Shown piece after piece: positions 1 through 11,712 of a stretch of DNA of 64,000 nt. This stretch comes from Trichaptum fuscoviolaceum (Eukaryota > Basidiomycota > Agaricomycetes > Hymenochaetales > Trichaptaceae): contig CAJSYZ010000004.1 of the NCBI GenBank assembly GCA_910574455.1, forward strand, positions 434,001 to 498,000, in the 5' to 3' direction. Numbering within the stretch: position 1 is the first letter of the stretch; the number at the start of each line of letters is the position of its first letter. The position numbers and the translations under genes were made by a program. Below the pieces are notes generated by a model, which was not told where the DNA came from, made no database searches, and saw only the letters and a program-made list of their open reading frames with translations.

Positions 1-991
1 TTCACGCCCACGACTGGCGTAAAGTGCTTCAATTGAGCAGAGAGTTCACGACGAACATTTTCCTCGAGCTTTGTGCCTTTGATGTCGATCCTTATGGCAG
101 AAAAGACAGATTTTGTCTGTATCAATCGATTGCCGGCCTCCTCATCCTCAAATTTACGTTGCCAACGCACGATTGCATGGTGTGAATGATATCGGGCGAC
201 TAAGCAAGACAAGAAATTATCCCAGATGACGTCCCCAGTGAAAACATTGATGAGTTTCCCTGACGGGAAAAAGCCGGGAAGAACAGATATGAACGCCGTG
301 GCGACAGCAAGTCTTGATTCCTCCACACGCTTGCGGATAAGCAGCTCAAGTGGCTCCTCGGGCTATAGCGCATTACCATAAGAACAAGCGGTTAGAGACG
401 TGCATTCAAGCTTTTGATTTAATTTGCAGCTTACCGTATAACGCATCAGGATAGCTAGTTCTTCACCTAGCTTGAAGATCATGTCCGTGTACTGGTATGT
501 ACTGATCCGAAACTGGTCTAGCATCACAGCCGTCTTCCTCTGCAGAGCCTGTGCTTCCCTAACCCGGTTACTGATATACTGATTTGACGTATCAAAGTAC
601 CTCCCCAGCCGATCAGCCAGAACAAGTGTTTCCTTGAAATCGTTCGACGAAAACCCGAAGCGATTTGCATGCTCTAGCTTGGACTCTAAGCTTTTGGTGA
701 TTGACTGGACCACCGTGCTATCGATATATGCTCCCGAGCGATAACCAAAGGGTAGGTCCTCTGACAAGTCATTGAAGATAAGCCAAACCACACACTGAAA
801 TATAGATAATATGTGGTCCTACCGAACTTAACCTCTACAGGATTTGTATACACTTCGTATTTGCTCTCGTCTTCGATGATCGCGGACTTTGAGCTGTGAG
901 TGTTGAGACCAAAGCTGGATTCTGAACCGTCCTCGTCCTCGTCTGTGTCCAAGCAAGAGCTTGGAGTATCCCCGAGATCAGAACTTGACAT
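1..991 (-). CDS. Hypothetical protein, 5' part only (leaves window)
   Basis: Unrecognised protein. The ATG is at 991 and is followed by an acidic, Ser-rich N-terminus (SSSDLGDTPSSCLDTDEDED). A short intron around 797-835 joins it to a helical, charged segment (FNDLSEDLPFGYRSGAY onward, 790 to about 430). A second intron near 365-435 leads to an open frame running off the left edge (EEPLELLIRKRVEESRLAVA, then a segment containing FISVLPGFFPSG). The exact first splice junction is unclear: keeping frame needs a GTTAAG donor and gives an intron of only about 38 nt. The middle part has heptad-like character. The gene is transcribed divergently from the coiled-coil gene at 2926 across a 1.9-kb repeat-rich spacer. 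No function can be assigned. Confidence 0.5.
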
Positions 992-2925
992 TTTGGAGAT
1001 TTGATAGTGACTGAATGAAGAGCCTGAGCTACTTCAAGTTGGCAGTGCAGTGAGTACTACTACTAGGAATACTAGTAGTAGTAGTAGTATGCCTGAGAGG
1101 AAAGTAATGGCAAGGGTTATTCAAACGGTGAGTGAAGTTGGAATGAAGGTCAAGTGTCGCCACCGTGGCATGCCACCGGCAGCCTGAGTAGTACTAGTAG
1201 TAGTAGGCTATTACTAGTACTAGTAGTAGCCTGAGTGAGCCACTGGCAGTGAGTGCCAGTGAGCCTGAGGGGCAACTTCAAGTTATTACTAATACTACAG
1301 TAGTAGAAAACGGGCCGAGCTTCGCCGGCAAGTCCCTTACTCCGAGTCCGAGTCCCCCATTTGTCAACTTGAAGACGTTCGCACGGGAGGCAGATTTCCC
1401 TGAGCGTTATCACGCAATTCCGGAACGCAGTGCCCTTCCTCCCAGAACTAGTAGCCTCACTGCCACTGGCACTGCAGTGGCAGCCTCAGGCTCAGGCTGA
1501 GCCTGAGTCACGGTATCACTGCCAGTGGCGCCACTGGATGAAGGATTTAGGACACCCGAAATTGAAACCCATAAGACCCCGCTTGGCACTCAGGCTGGCA
1601 AGCATTTAGGGAGGTTGAAGCCACCCGTCCACCGCCGGCCTTGAGCAGAAGTTCTGCCGGTCCATGGAGACCCGCGGTATAACTTACCTTTGAACTTGAA
1701 GGTAAGGTATCAGGGTGTACTTATGATATCTTACCTGATACTACTACTAGTACGGTAAGCAAGGCAGGCATTTAGGACGACTGTCCTAGACACGGACCAT
1801 CTGGCAGACCCTTCCCCTCTGCTAGATCCTGGAAATTTAGGGCCCGGGCAAGACGGAGAGTTTGGCTCCGAGCCGTGCCGTTTAGTACTAGTACTACATA
1901 CTACTTGTAGGACGAAAAAGCCGTTCTAAATCCTTAGTACGGGAAGCATAGCCTGAGTATGGTGGCTTCCGACTCAGCCTGAGCCGCAGGCTGCGTCACT
2001 ACTCTAGTGGATGCCTTCCCGTAAGAATTTAGGACGGCGGAGGCTGTCCTAAATCTTTGAAACTCCGTCAGGTACAGGTTTAGGACAGCCATCCTAAACC
2101 GTAAGCAACATCTAGGACGGGTCCTAAATTCCTTTCCGGTTGCCACGGTGAGGTCTGCCGGATTATTTTCATAGATAAAATTGCTTAAAATGGAAGCGGG
2201 TGCGTCACATAATCTTCACTTCTACTAAATATGGTATGTGAGAACGCTGCTGTAATGTTTAGAGCCCTTCCTTGATCTCAGTAATTTAGGACGACCGACG
2301 TCGACCGGAAAGTTGGCTCCGTTCCCGGATAATATTCGGAAGAGGATTTAGGATAAGAATCGTCGTCCTAAATCCTTACGGGAAGGCATCCAGTACCATC
2401 ATAATGATGATCACGGTGCCTCCGCATCATCATGCCGTGAAACACAAACAAGTATAGTACTACTATAGTACTATCCGGCGAGGACTCGGACTCCGAAGCG
2501 AACTGCGGCGGCCGAGCTGTCAAGTTGCTGAGATCATCAACTTCAAATTCGACTAGTAAGTACTAGTAGTAGTAGTAGTAGTACTAGTAGTTACGGTAGT
2601 AGTACTACTCGCAGCGGGTGCACTCATGCTGTGGCACTGCCAGTGCCAGTGAGGCTGGGAAGTCCTACTACTAGTAGTAGTAGTATCACTGGCATAGTAG
2701 TACTAGCCTGAGTACTTAAATTTAAATATAGTACTACTCTTCACGGCACTCCGTCAGCCTGAGTCACGGTGTGGCCTGCTGGCAGCGGTAGTATCCGACT
2801 TCCATCAACTTCTTCAAGTTCACGTTCCGACGGTGAATAGCTTTTAGTTGCCACTGGCAGCGGACCCCATCATGATGCCCCCCACATCATCTTGAAGCCA
2901 GCAACTCAACGACTATCCCTTCAGA
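992..2925. repeat. Divergent intergenic region packed with short palindromic words
   Basis: No gene is visible. The stretch is made of recurring short words: runs of TAGTAG/ACTAGTAG (1055-1090, 1190-1230, 2555-2610, 2660-2720), CACTGGCAGTG-type palindromes (1240-1260, 1460-1480, 1515-1540, 2630-2655), CAGCCTGAG/CTCAGGCTGAG (1480-1510), and TTTAGGAC paired with GTCCTAAA. The last pair forms small hairpins, for example around 2032-2058 and 2078-2101 (GGTTTAGGA six bases TCCTAAACC). Both flanking genes start at its edges, so it also contains their promoters, but I cannot point to a specific element. Confidence 0.7.
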
Positions 2926-5900
2926 ATGTCTGCCAGTGTTGTCCCTCACGCTAACATGCCACTGCTACCTGTTAACACTGGCATCCCGGGCCAGCAAGCC
3001 ACTGGCACTCAGCCTGAGCCTCCCGGGCCAATCGAAGTCAGACTGCTGCTGGGTCCAGATGATGCCAGACGAGCTGGTATGTAGTACATGTCTCAAAAAC
3101 TAGTATTAGTAGTAATTTCAATTCTTTCACAAAAAGTCCAAACAGGAATAGTTTCTTCCGGCGAAAATGGAGCCCATCCGTGGCCCGAGCTTATAAAGAC
3201 GCGGTCAGACATGGTGAAATGGATTGAATTTCTCATTCAGTTGGTACAGCGAGATGACAGTGGCAAATCAGCAATCAAGTAAGTGTCATTCATGTTGCCA
3301 GCCTTCAAAGTATGTGACCAGGACATTCTCTTGACAGCCTGCCAGTGAATGGGCCCGGCGTCTCCATGTCCGACTCGGAGTCTCTTGCAAGTGCAGGGCC
3401 CGGGTTGAGGTCACAATCGGAGTTTGAGGTCGGACTAGGAGTTGGCAGTGGCAATTTGACGTCTGCCACTGAGGCGGAACCAGACACATCCAATTTGGAA
3501 TTGTGAGTAGTGTTGCCAGCCTGAGCTTAATTGCATCTTGATGACATTCCATTCTACTGTCAGCGAGGCCGCCAGTGCCGGTGCCACTGGCAGTGGGGTG
3601 GCAAAACCTGGGTCGGACGTGGACTCCAAGCCGTCAAACAGTGTCGAAGACTTGAAAACGAACCTGTGAGTGACATTGCCAGTCTGTGTAGATTGCTTCT
3701 TATCTCTTTCCTATACCCAACTAGCGACTTGTCAGTCACCATGCTCAATGGGATAGGGGGCGACTTGGACAAAGCGGGCAAGGAATGGACGGACATTGGA
3801 GGAAAGCTGGTCGAGACTGCCAAAGTTCTCAACCAGGTGATAACAAAACTCAAGCATGGAGCGGCAGCTCGGGCGGCGAATCCTGATGAAAAAAAGAAAG
3901 TGGATGAACGGCTGGATCGGGCGATGCGGAATGTTGGATCTCAAGATCTTGAGAAAAAAAGGGAAGATCTGAAAGCCACGAAAAAAAAGGCGGCCAAATC
4001 GGAGAACACGGATTACTCGGAGACAATAAAGACCTTGGAGGAGAAAGTCGAATCTCTCTCCAACGAGATACAACATATAAAGGACCAGGCAACCCTGAAT
4101 TACCCGATGCTTGCGAGGGCTGCAGCTGAGGAGGGCATCCATGCGCTACACTCCGTCATGGCAGCTAATGTTAGCAAAAGGCTTGACAGTCAATTTGATA
4201 TGATTCAAAGCACCACCGACAAGGTGCATCAAATGAACGAAAAGCTGGCTCGTTTGGAGACATTGGATGCTGAACGGAAGGCGGACCAGACATTGGATGC
4301 TGAACGGAAGGCGGACCGCTCCAAAGACGACCTTTTGACGCGGACTATAGCATCGTTCGCTGTCATGATACGCGAGCTTCAAATCATTGCCGTAGCAGCT
4401 GAATCGGTAAGTCATCTTGAAAGCTATTGCAAAACAAAATTAAACTCATGAGTTCTCACATAGAGCGAAGCGGCAGCTTGTAGTATTAAACTACGACACG
4501 TCTTCGAGGACGCCAGGAACATTCTTTATATGGCTTTTGCCATTGTTTTCCCAAACAAATTCAAGATCGAATCGGTTGCCCCTTTTGACATTACTGGTGA
4601 TGGCGGTGTCAAGACAGCGGGGCTCATCAGAGGTGTAAACGAGCTTTACGCTGAGTTCACTGCCCAACCAACCATGCGCCGGGACGGAAAGGTTCCCATT
4701 GCAAGGCATCTGTTTGATGACCTGCTCACCGCTTTACCTGAAAGCCTCATATCCTCAGAGAAAGCACGCTACAAAGAGTGGTTAGCAGGGATTGAAGACA
4801 AGTTAGCAGACTTCCGCAAGGAGGATACGACATACAAGGAGGCGGTTAAGGCAAAAAGAAAGCAGCGGAGGCGGAGGCGGAGACGACAAAGGACCCAAAG
4901 TGTAGTGAGGAAAAGAGGGGCCGGGCCGTGAAGACGCTGAGGGAAACCGAAAAGAAGCTGCACAGCTTGGTAGAGGGCGCGAGAGCAGAGCTTAAATCCA
5001 AATACCCCTTCACAAACTCCTGGCAGCCGTCGCCTGACGCAAAATCCATCGAAAAGTTCCGTTTCTTTCTTGTGCGCTTCTATCTTATCTTCGAATTCCA
5101 TCGAAGGTTGTATGTCATCCTCAATCGCAAGCTGAAGAAGTTGGATTCACAACAGCCAGCCACCACACTCGACGAGCAGGAGTCCACATGGGATGCCAGC
5201 ATAGATGACTTTACGTGCAAACCGTTCCCAAATCTTGATCCATCAGAAGAGGGTGTCCTCGATCTGAAGGACCTGCCTAAGTTCTATTTCGAGGAATTCT
5301 TTGCAAAGATGGCCGAAGAGGGCGACATCGAATACTATGGCTCTGAGGACATACCCCATGCGTCGGCCAAAGGTTTTCCTCCAAAAGCTCTCCCAGCTGA
5401 TATACAGCGCAGTTTTGAGGAAGTCTCAGCTTCTTTCGACCAATTATCCTTGAACACACTAGCGGAAGTTGTCAAGCAGGCGAATCTCACGGAAGTCCCG
5501 GTGCCAGTGCGAAAGTGGCCGGAAAATGACGAAGACCGAAAAAAATTATCGAAGATCCTGCATCTGGAGAAGCGGCGAAATACGCACAGGGAGAAAGCTG
5601 TTATCCTTTCCAACGCGATGCAGATGATTACGTCTTCTGAACATGTCGTTTTTGAGGTGATGAACGAGACTCCACTCAGGCAACATTTGAATAAACTTAT
5701 CCACGACCGACATTATTATGGTGACGACGAATCTCTCTTCAAATTCATAGAAAACGCACCATCCGTACTGCACCTGACAGCGGGGGAACCACTCTTTACC
5801 TATGAACAGCAGGACGTGCTTAAAAGGATATGCAAGATAGTGGGGAACCATGGCCCTTATGGTCGGGCACCTCAGTCTTATTTGGCTCTGCGCATGGACT

Positions 5901-6052
5901 GGGCAAAGGAAGTGCGTGAGCAAACACGGAAGCCTCCTAGTTCCAAGGAAGGATTTGTGAATCCTTCCAATCCTCATTACAAAGAGCCATTTGAGTTTCG
6001 GATTACCGGCGAAGGCGTATCTCGACTCAAATCTTTGACGCCCTTGTCCTAG
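2926..6052 (+). CDS. Coiled-coil protein with Ser/Gly-rich N-terminus; split by a one-base frameshift
   Basis: Unrecognised large protein. Exons read as 2926-3076, 3137-3278, 3338-3502, 3564-3665, 3725-4406 and 4464-6052, with all GT-AG junctions in phase. The N-terminal about 180 residues are low-complexity (AGATGSGVAKPGSD). Then comes a Lys/Glu-rich coiled coil (about 3830-4330, including an 11-residue tandem TLDAERKADQ), and a long mostly helical C-terminal part ending SLTPLS. After the A5 run at 4853-4857 the frame turns into poly-Arg and stops at 4929. Reading on in the -1 frame gives a normal KKAAEAEAE coiled coil that stays open to 6052, so I treat both halves as one gene. The 5' exons contain the same CACTGGCAGTGG words as the flanking DNA. 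No catalytic motif was seen. Confidence 0.6.
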
Positions 6053-7054
6053 TATACTACTACCCGTAGTATATGGTCACGGTATAAACTTCGTCGAGTC
6101 TATCTGTCTTCCTGATAAACAATGATGTTTCGACTTTGTCTTTCCGATAATAGTAAACAATGATGTGTCGTCTTTTTCTTGAATAAAACGCCTATGTCTT
6201 GCTTGATTGTGTGATGATATGACCTTCAACTTGAAGATATTTTGTAAATACTGATCACCACATCTCATACGATGCAGCGCATCCCCAGGCTGCCAGGAGT
6301 ATCTACTAGCCTACTAGTACTCGTACTAGTAGTACCCGAAGGCTTGTTTGTGTTGTGCTTCTACTTTAACATTTCGGGGACATACACCGTGTTAAAGTTC
6401 CTCTGGCTCAAGTTGCCTTCAACATCACTACTTCATCCCTTCAATGTTCCGGGGAGCAAGATGAAGAGGACATGGACGGCAAATTCTTCTGCCAGTGATG
6501 TCTGAGTCGGAGTCACTCAGGCTCACTGCCACTCAGGCTGCCAGTGCCAGTGGCACGCCGGTCACTGGCACGGTGACTTCAAGTTCAACTTGAAGTTGTG
6601 GCACTCACTACTAAGGCTGGCAGGCTGGCACTCAGTTGTCGACTTCAACTTCAAGTTGTTGCTACCACAGGCATAGTACTTGGTGGACATTGAAGATGCT
6701 CAACACTGGCCGTAGTCACCATGCCATACAACCAGGCTCGTTAACAGAGAACTTCCTCAGGTTGTCTTACGTCCTGGTGTATTTTCTGTTTAACACTACG
6801 TTCTGCTCTCCAGGATTACATCTTGGCCCGCACCCTCCACTATTGATCGCATCCTACGCAATTATCGGAAAAAGGAACAGCCGCTGCCGTAGGATGTACA
6901 GTTGAGTTGACACGGGATCATCTTACACACTGGCACTGGCAGCCTAGGGCAGGAACCACCTTACAGACACACTTTAACCAATCATCCAAGATGAGTAAGC
7001 TCTATAATATCGTTGATGGCCTCAAGTGACTTTTCAGTAGCGAACTGACGTAGT
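6053..7054. repeat. Gene-free spacer with palindromic words
   Basis: The first 200 bases are probably the 3' UTR of the preceding gene. ACTAGTAGTACTCGTACTAGTAGTAC lies at about 6300-6340. At 6500-6665 there is a dense patch mixing CTCAGGCTGCCAGTGCCAGTGGCAC, CACTGGCACGGTGACTT and facing ACTTCAAGTTCAACTTGAAGT words. CACTGGCACTGGCAGCC recurs near 6929. Short open frames at 6272-6505 and 6636-6905 cross these repeats and are not credible genes. Confidence 0.6.
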
Positions 7055-8251
7055 CATGGCCTCCTCCTCAACTACCACTGTATCCCAACGCCCAAGTCAC
7101 CGCAGATTCTCTTCTTCACTTTTCTACCAATTTTCAACATCGAATTCCTCCTGCACGTCCCGATTCTCTCCCAACACCATGCGGGACCTTGTACAACTCT
7201 GATAGACCTCTTTCTTCCGCCGCGCATCTGCCGACTCGCGCTTTGCCTGTCTCGGCACGCTCAAATTGTTCTATCGGTTTCAACGCCTCGCGCAGCTCGC
7301 GTAAAACGTCTGCGCCTTACTTTGTTAGCTCCCTGTGGGTCGACGCGTTTCTACTCGTGCGCCGCTCTAGGCTCGTATGGAAACCAAGGGGGTAGGAGTT
7401 CGACCGCTTTTGCAGAGGAACGAAACCACTGCCGTCTACGCAATTTACTGCGCCCACAGCAGGCGCCCCAATTCTTGACCCAGGATTCTCTCGCAGATTT
7501 ATGCCGACGCGTATCCCCCCACCGACTAAAGCAATGGCGAGCACACATGCGCACGCGTCCACCTCCACAGTTGACAACACAAACTTCTTCAGCGATTTGT
7601 GATGGTAGAGTGGTTACATCCGTAACCATATATCATGAGTGAACCTTCTCCGAGGGACAGGGCTATGCCAGAGAGCTCATCGTCAGTGGTGGCTGATGAC
7701 CAGCTCAGAGAGCAGGACATTAAAACTGGTTGCTGCACTTGCATCCGAGGTCCGCTCCTCTCAGGTTTTGAATTGCGAGACGCATCACCGACGTTTCGGA
7801 TGTGCAAAGAGGCAAGTTACTGAACTGGCCCTCACAGGCACGAGGAGAGGATGTATGCGTGCAGTAATCAGTGAGCGAAAGCTACTACTGTACTTCTCGA
7901 GTAAGTTGTTCTTTTAATTTTTGAATCATAATACTCACGGGCTTCTTCAGCTTTGGAGCATCGGCACGGGGAATGTCTATACGTTCTCCGAGAACATCTG
8001 CATAAGATTTACGCCGAAAATTATATTGTCTTCTTTTCTTGGGGTGGGGGTAGGGGGATTGGACACATCCGTTCGCGTATGGAATCTGCAAATGGGTATG
8101 ATTTTCTTCACATTCCTGTATCCCCGACTCATCAGTGACAACTTTCCAGTATGACTCCGACTTTCTTGTCACCGGAAGGAACGATGGCCGCGTCAGCTTC
8201 TTCTCGTTCCATCGTTCCTCTTTTCCTCGACCATCTCAAGCTCAACAATAA
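7055..8251 (+). pseudogene. Decayed F-box/WD40 repeat gene remnant (Cdc4/Pop-like WD blades)
   Basis: Recognisable WD40 pieces lie at 7960-8251: TGECLYVLREHLHKIYA in one frame, then GGLDTSVRVWNLQMG in another, then YDSDFLVTGRNDGRVSFFS. This order resembles consecutive blades of SCF substrate receptors of the Cdc4/Fbw7/Pop family, whose blades bind phosphodegrons. The frame changes inside a G-rich run (8040-8060), and I see no complete propeller and no F-box. Upstream (7055-7940) there are only short broken open stretches, one starting YPNAQVTADSLLHF, that may or may not belong to the same gene. I judge it a relic rather than an expressed gene. Confidence 0.5.
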
Positions 8252-9211
8252 GCGGCCACAGGACTCGCGCTGAGCAGTCAGTCGGGACGAGTCTCTATCC
8301 CTACCGTCTACTCTCACTTCAGGGATCCCTGCTCAATCGACATCTAATCCTAAGTTCGCCTGGCCTGAGCGGCGTAAAGAGCCCAAAAACATGGGAAGGA
8401 TGCTGGAGAGGGAAGGTTGCGAAGTTGCGCGGTCGGATTCGTATATACGGGGCTATGTATCACCGGGCAGTTTGATGCATCCCAATATTCCGCTTGCATG
8501 CACAAAGGTCGACAAAGCGACTCACAACTCAATTTGCAAATGCCGCAAAGGGAAAAATATAACTGCATTTTCGACATCATCCAAGTTGTTGTCAACTTGT
8601 CGTGTTCCCATTCCTTGCCAAACACCTCTGCCCCGCCACCATTGCCGCCTAAACGGAGAACACTCGGTTTCAATGTGCAGTATGAGTCCATCATCGGCCG
8701 ACAGCGCAATTCCCTCAGCTCCGAGGACGAGAAACGCGCCTTCATGCAAATTACTCCTTCCGAAGCGGGTTGGGATGCATTCAAGTTGGCCCATTTCCCA
8801 TTTTGGCACGGTTCTAGTTCAAGTTTCGGGTTGTGTACAGGGATGACTGTTGTATGGTGAGTTACTCATGGCTTTCTTCGAAATCCTTCTAGAGCTGATG
8901 GAGCAGCTTCTTGTGCAGTGGGTTGTATCCTCCCGACTTCTTCGGAGTTAACATGACTCATTTTCTTGTTCGTTTGTGCTTAAAATGAAAAGAAGCCTTA
9001 TAATCAAGTCATCCGGAAGAAATCATTTGTCATCTCCTACTATCAGTTCAACTTGCGGTTTATCCGAGTCATAGTACAAAGCACTAATAGCTCCCTCTCT
9101 CTTTCTAGAAGAATGGGAAATCAGAAAACTGACTTCAACTACTTTGTATAAGTGTGAAGTGGGAGCGGGTATTGTCCCCAAGATCATCATCAAGCCATTC
9201 CACCGTGAATC
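8252..9211 (+). other. Spacer with one unassigned 147-codon open frame
   Basis: An open frame at 8417-8860 has a proline-rich part (NTSAPPPLPPKRRTLGFNVQ) followed by a segment with YESIIGRQRNSLSSEDE. It runs into a GTGAGT that could be a donor, but I find no convincing partner exon. It could be another fragment of a decayed gene. The rest, 8861-9211, is presumably the promoter of the exonuclease gene; I see no specific element. Confidence 0.3.
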
Positions 9212-10265
9212 ATGTTCTCAAATCTTCGTACTATCCTTCTCATCCTCCTCTCCCTTGATTACGCACGCCTGCACCTCCGCACCGTCCTCCGCTTTCAGCT
9301 CGTTCAACGGTGGACAGCAAGGGCTCAAACGAAGGTACTTGTTTCATTCATATCAAGATCTGTACACTGACTTGTTGCTAGATACACAAGAAACTGCAAA
9401 CGTTTCTTGATCTTCTCGGGGTACCACCAACACCTCTCTCCGAATTACATCAATATAGGCTCCATAATATAGTTCCGATACAGTGTCGCACGGGCTTGGA
9501 TGTGGACAATGCAGTGACTGCAATATATGCATCATTGCCACAGGTACCAGCTAGTAGATTTGTCTCGATCGACATCGAGTGGGCAAGTGGCGGAGAAGGG
9601 CCCAATCATCGCGTGGACCTCATCCAACTCGCAGTTCAACACCACATTTATCTAGTCAGGACGCATACTCTTACTGACCTTCCCCCTACGTTGGCGCAAC
9701 TCCTTGGGGATGGTACAGTCATGAAAATTTCCGCAGGAATCAACGGTATGAATAACGGTATGAATAACTTATCTTTTCTCCTGCGAGGTGGCCTAACAGA
9801 AGAAATGGCAGGTGACGCAGTGCGTATAAAGCGCAAGTTTCGCACCTCTGTGCGCTCCTGTGTCGATCTGACAGATTGGGCACGCGTTGTCTACCCGGAA
9901 GTCTGGCCCAAAAACCCGACCTGGTCCCAACTGCTCTTAAACCCTCGTCTCTGGTTCCAGCATCCGACTCCGACTGTCAAGCTCGAAAAAATAGTGGGAG
10001 AAGTATTGAGGCTGAACGTCAAGAAGAGTAGTGAGGTCACAATGAGTGACTGGGCAGCTGACGAGCTATCAGCGGCACAAAAAGAGTGTAAGTTATCATT
10101 CTGTTGTTCAAGATCAACCATCTTCAAGTTCTCACTTGCATGATCTGCTGTACTGGAATACTAGATGCAGCTATTGACGTTCACAGCACGTTTGCTGTAG
10201 CTTTGGCCCTGAGCCAAAGCCACTCACCCTTACCGGATAAGTACATCAAGAACTTCGAGGCTTGA
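9212..10265 (+). CDS. 3'-5' exonuclease domain protein (DEDDy, WRN/RNase D-like)
   Basis: Three exons (9212-9334, 9382-10087, 10165-10265) give a 309-residue protein, with all junctions GT-AG and in phase. The N-terminus is hydrophobic (MFSNLRTILLILLSLDYARL), perhaps a membrane anchor or targeting segment. The DEDD exonuclease fold is indicated by motif I (SIDIEW, about residue 98), the downstream IQLAVQHHIYLV strand, and motif III (YAAIDVHS, about residue 279) with the Tyr-x3-Asp of the DEDDy subclass. Such domains remove nucleotides from 3' ends of DNA or RNA. Motif II is atypical: the expected Asp is not where WRN-type enzymes have it (KISAGINGMNNGMNNLSFLL), and a 12-bp duplication sits there, so activity is uncertain. 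It stands alone among decayed genes. Confidence 0.75.
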
Positions 10266-11040
10266 TCTAGTAGGCTGAGGCCCACCAGTAGCAGGTTTGA
10301 CCAAATGTGCTTGAGTTATCGAGTAAATTGTTGTGCGCATGCTCTTGTCTTTCAAAGTTGCCAGGAGATTCATGATTAAAATTTATTATTGAATTGCCTT
10401 TTTTTCCCGAATGATCACCGTAGTCTGAGGTATCAAAGTGGTTTGGAAGATGTCGCCAATGGTGTCTGTCTGCTGTTCGGATTGCTTGCCATGATGATGC
10501 TTCCAGTGGAGCTTTAAATCTAAAATTGGAACTTGAAGAGTTCAAGTTCAAGTTGCCACCGTGACTCGGACTGCACTTGCACTTGAACTTGAACTTGAAC
10601 TTTTTACCACTGCGTCCCCTCAACGACACAGTGTACGTTCTCCAGTCTTGTTATGAGCACTTCTCCGCCATCCCCCACCCATTCCATAAGACCACTTATT
10701 GGCCTGAACAAGTTATGTTTTATCCTACCCTCAAGCTTGTATTGAACTCGCCTAGACTTCAACATTTCCGAATGAACCAAAAAACGATAGTGTACGTCTG
10801 AGAACGTGCTTCTTGCTTGATCTTATCACTCACATTTGTCTTTAGTACCTGGAGAGGAGAAGGTGGGCGGCCTTGTTATAGTGAGAGGAGCTCCGACGTG
10901 CACGCTGAAGCGAGCATCTTCTACCTTTCGAACGACACCCGCTGAGGATAGGCCGATACATGTTGCATCACCAACTGTTGTGATCTTCATCAAAAATTAG
11001 TAACAATCCTTCGTCTTCAACTAGAGTCGACACCGCCTTA
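10266..11040. repeat. Gene-free spacer with ACTTGAAC words
   Basis: Nothing convincing is coding here. At 10528-10605 there is a dense run of AACTTGAAGAGTTCAAGTTC and repeated (ACTTGA) units next to GTGACTCGGACTGC, matching the word set seen elsewhere in the window. The remainder is unremarkable. Short frames at 10267-10629 and 10577-10801 read straight through the repeats and are rejected. Confidence 0.5.
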
Positions 11041-11042
11041 TA

Positions 11043-11430
11043 GGAAAGGAAGGGCAAGGGCCGTCCGCTGACGATTGAAGAGGTGGCAGAGGACGCTATT
11101 GATGAGGGGGCAGATGAACTACACGACCGATCCCGCGCCAGCCTTGCGCATGTGTCCTTGGATGCCCCTCGCTTCACATATCAGTTTCCTGCGCCGAAAC
11201 CGCCATTGCAACGTAGTAAATCTCGCGTCCGTCAATTGCAGGCTGACGGCCCCGGCCCCGGCCTCGGAACACCACCTCATACCGTCTTGCGAGACACCTT
11301 CATACCTCTAGTTGAATGTGATACACCTCCGATAGTGAAAAACGCGATGACGCGAGGCGAACATCTTTCCATGAAACAGCTGCCAGCATCTCCCGGCCAA
11401 TCTCTAGCAAGTCGCCGGAAGGTAGCGTGA
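11043..11430 (+). other. Unassigned open frame, possible gene fragment
   Basis: An open frame of about 129 codons, with an in-frame ATG at 11083, encodes a basic start (RKGKGRPLTIEEVAEDAIDE), then a Pro-rich stretch (APKPPLQRSKSRVRQ) and a stop at 11430. It has protein-like composition but no motif I recognise. It lies 280 bases upstream of the histidine kinase remnant and might be a piece of its 5' part or of another decayed gene. Confidence 0.3.
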
Positions 11431-11712
11431 ACCTAGGCGCTACATCTAGTTCACAAGCATCGGACTACGGTGGCGAACATCTATGAGGGCATGCGAGGGA
11501 AGAGAATAAGCGCAACCTTTGAAGCCTCTGGAACTATAAGTACGGACTTCTCTTCTTGCTATTATATTACTAGGCTTATACTGGTTTATTCATCAGCGAA
11601 ACCACATGCGTCTATTTCGGATACTTTGCTCTTCAAACATATCATATCAACACAGATCTAACCGAAGCTAAATGTGTTAGACAATTATTGATCTGGACAA
11701 CTTCGCGGGGCG

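Noticed and set aside
992..2925. CRISPR-like or telomere-like array
   Set aside because: The words are of variable spacing and order, there is no constant repeat with unique spacers, and no TTAGGG array. The host is eukaryotic.
6272..6505. Open frame with a hydrophobic start (TSLLVLVLVVPEGLFVLCFY)
   Set aside because: The hydrophobic run is the translation of ACTAGTAGTACTAGTAG words, so it is not evidence for a signal peptide.
7885..8172. Minus-strand basic open frame opposite the WD40 fragment
   Set aside because: It has no motif, while the plus strand shows recognisable WD blades in the same place.
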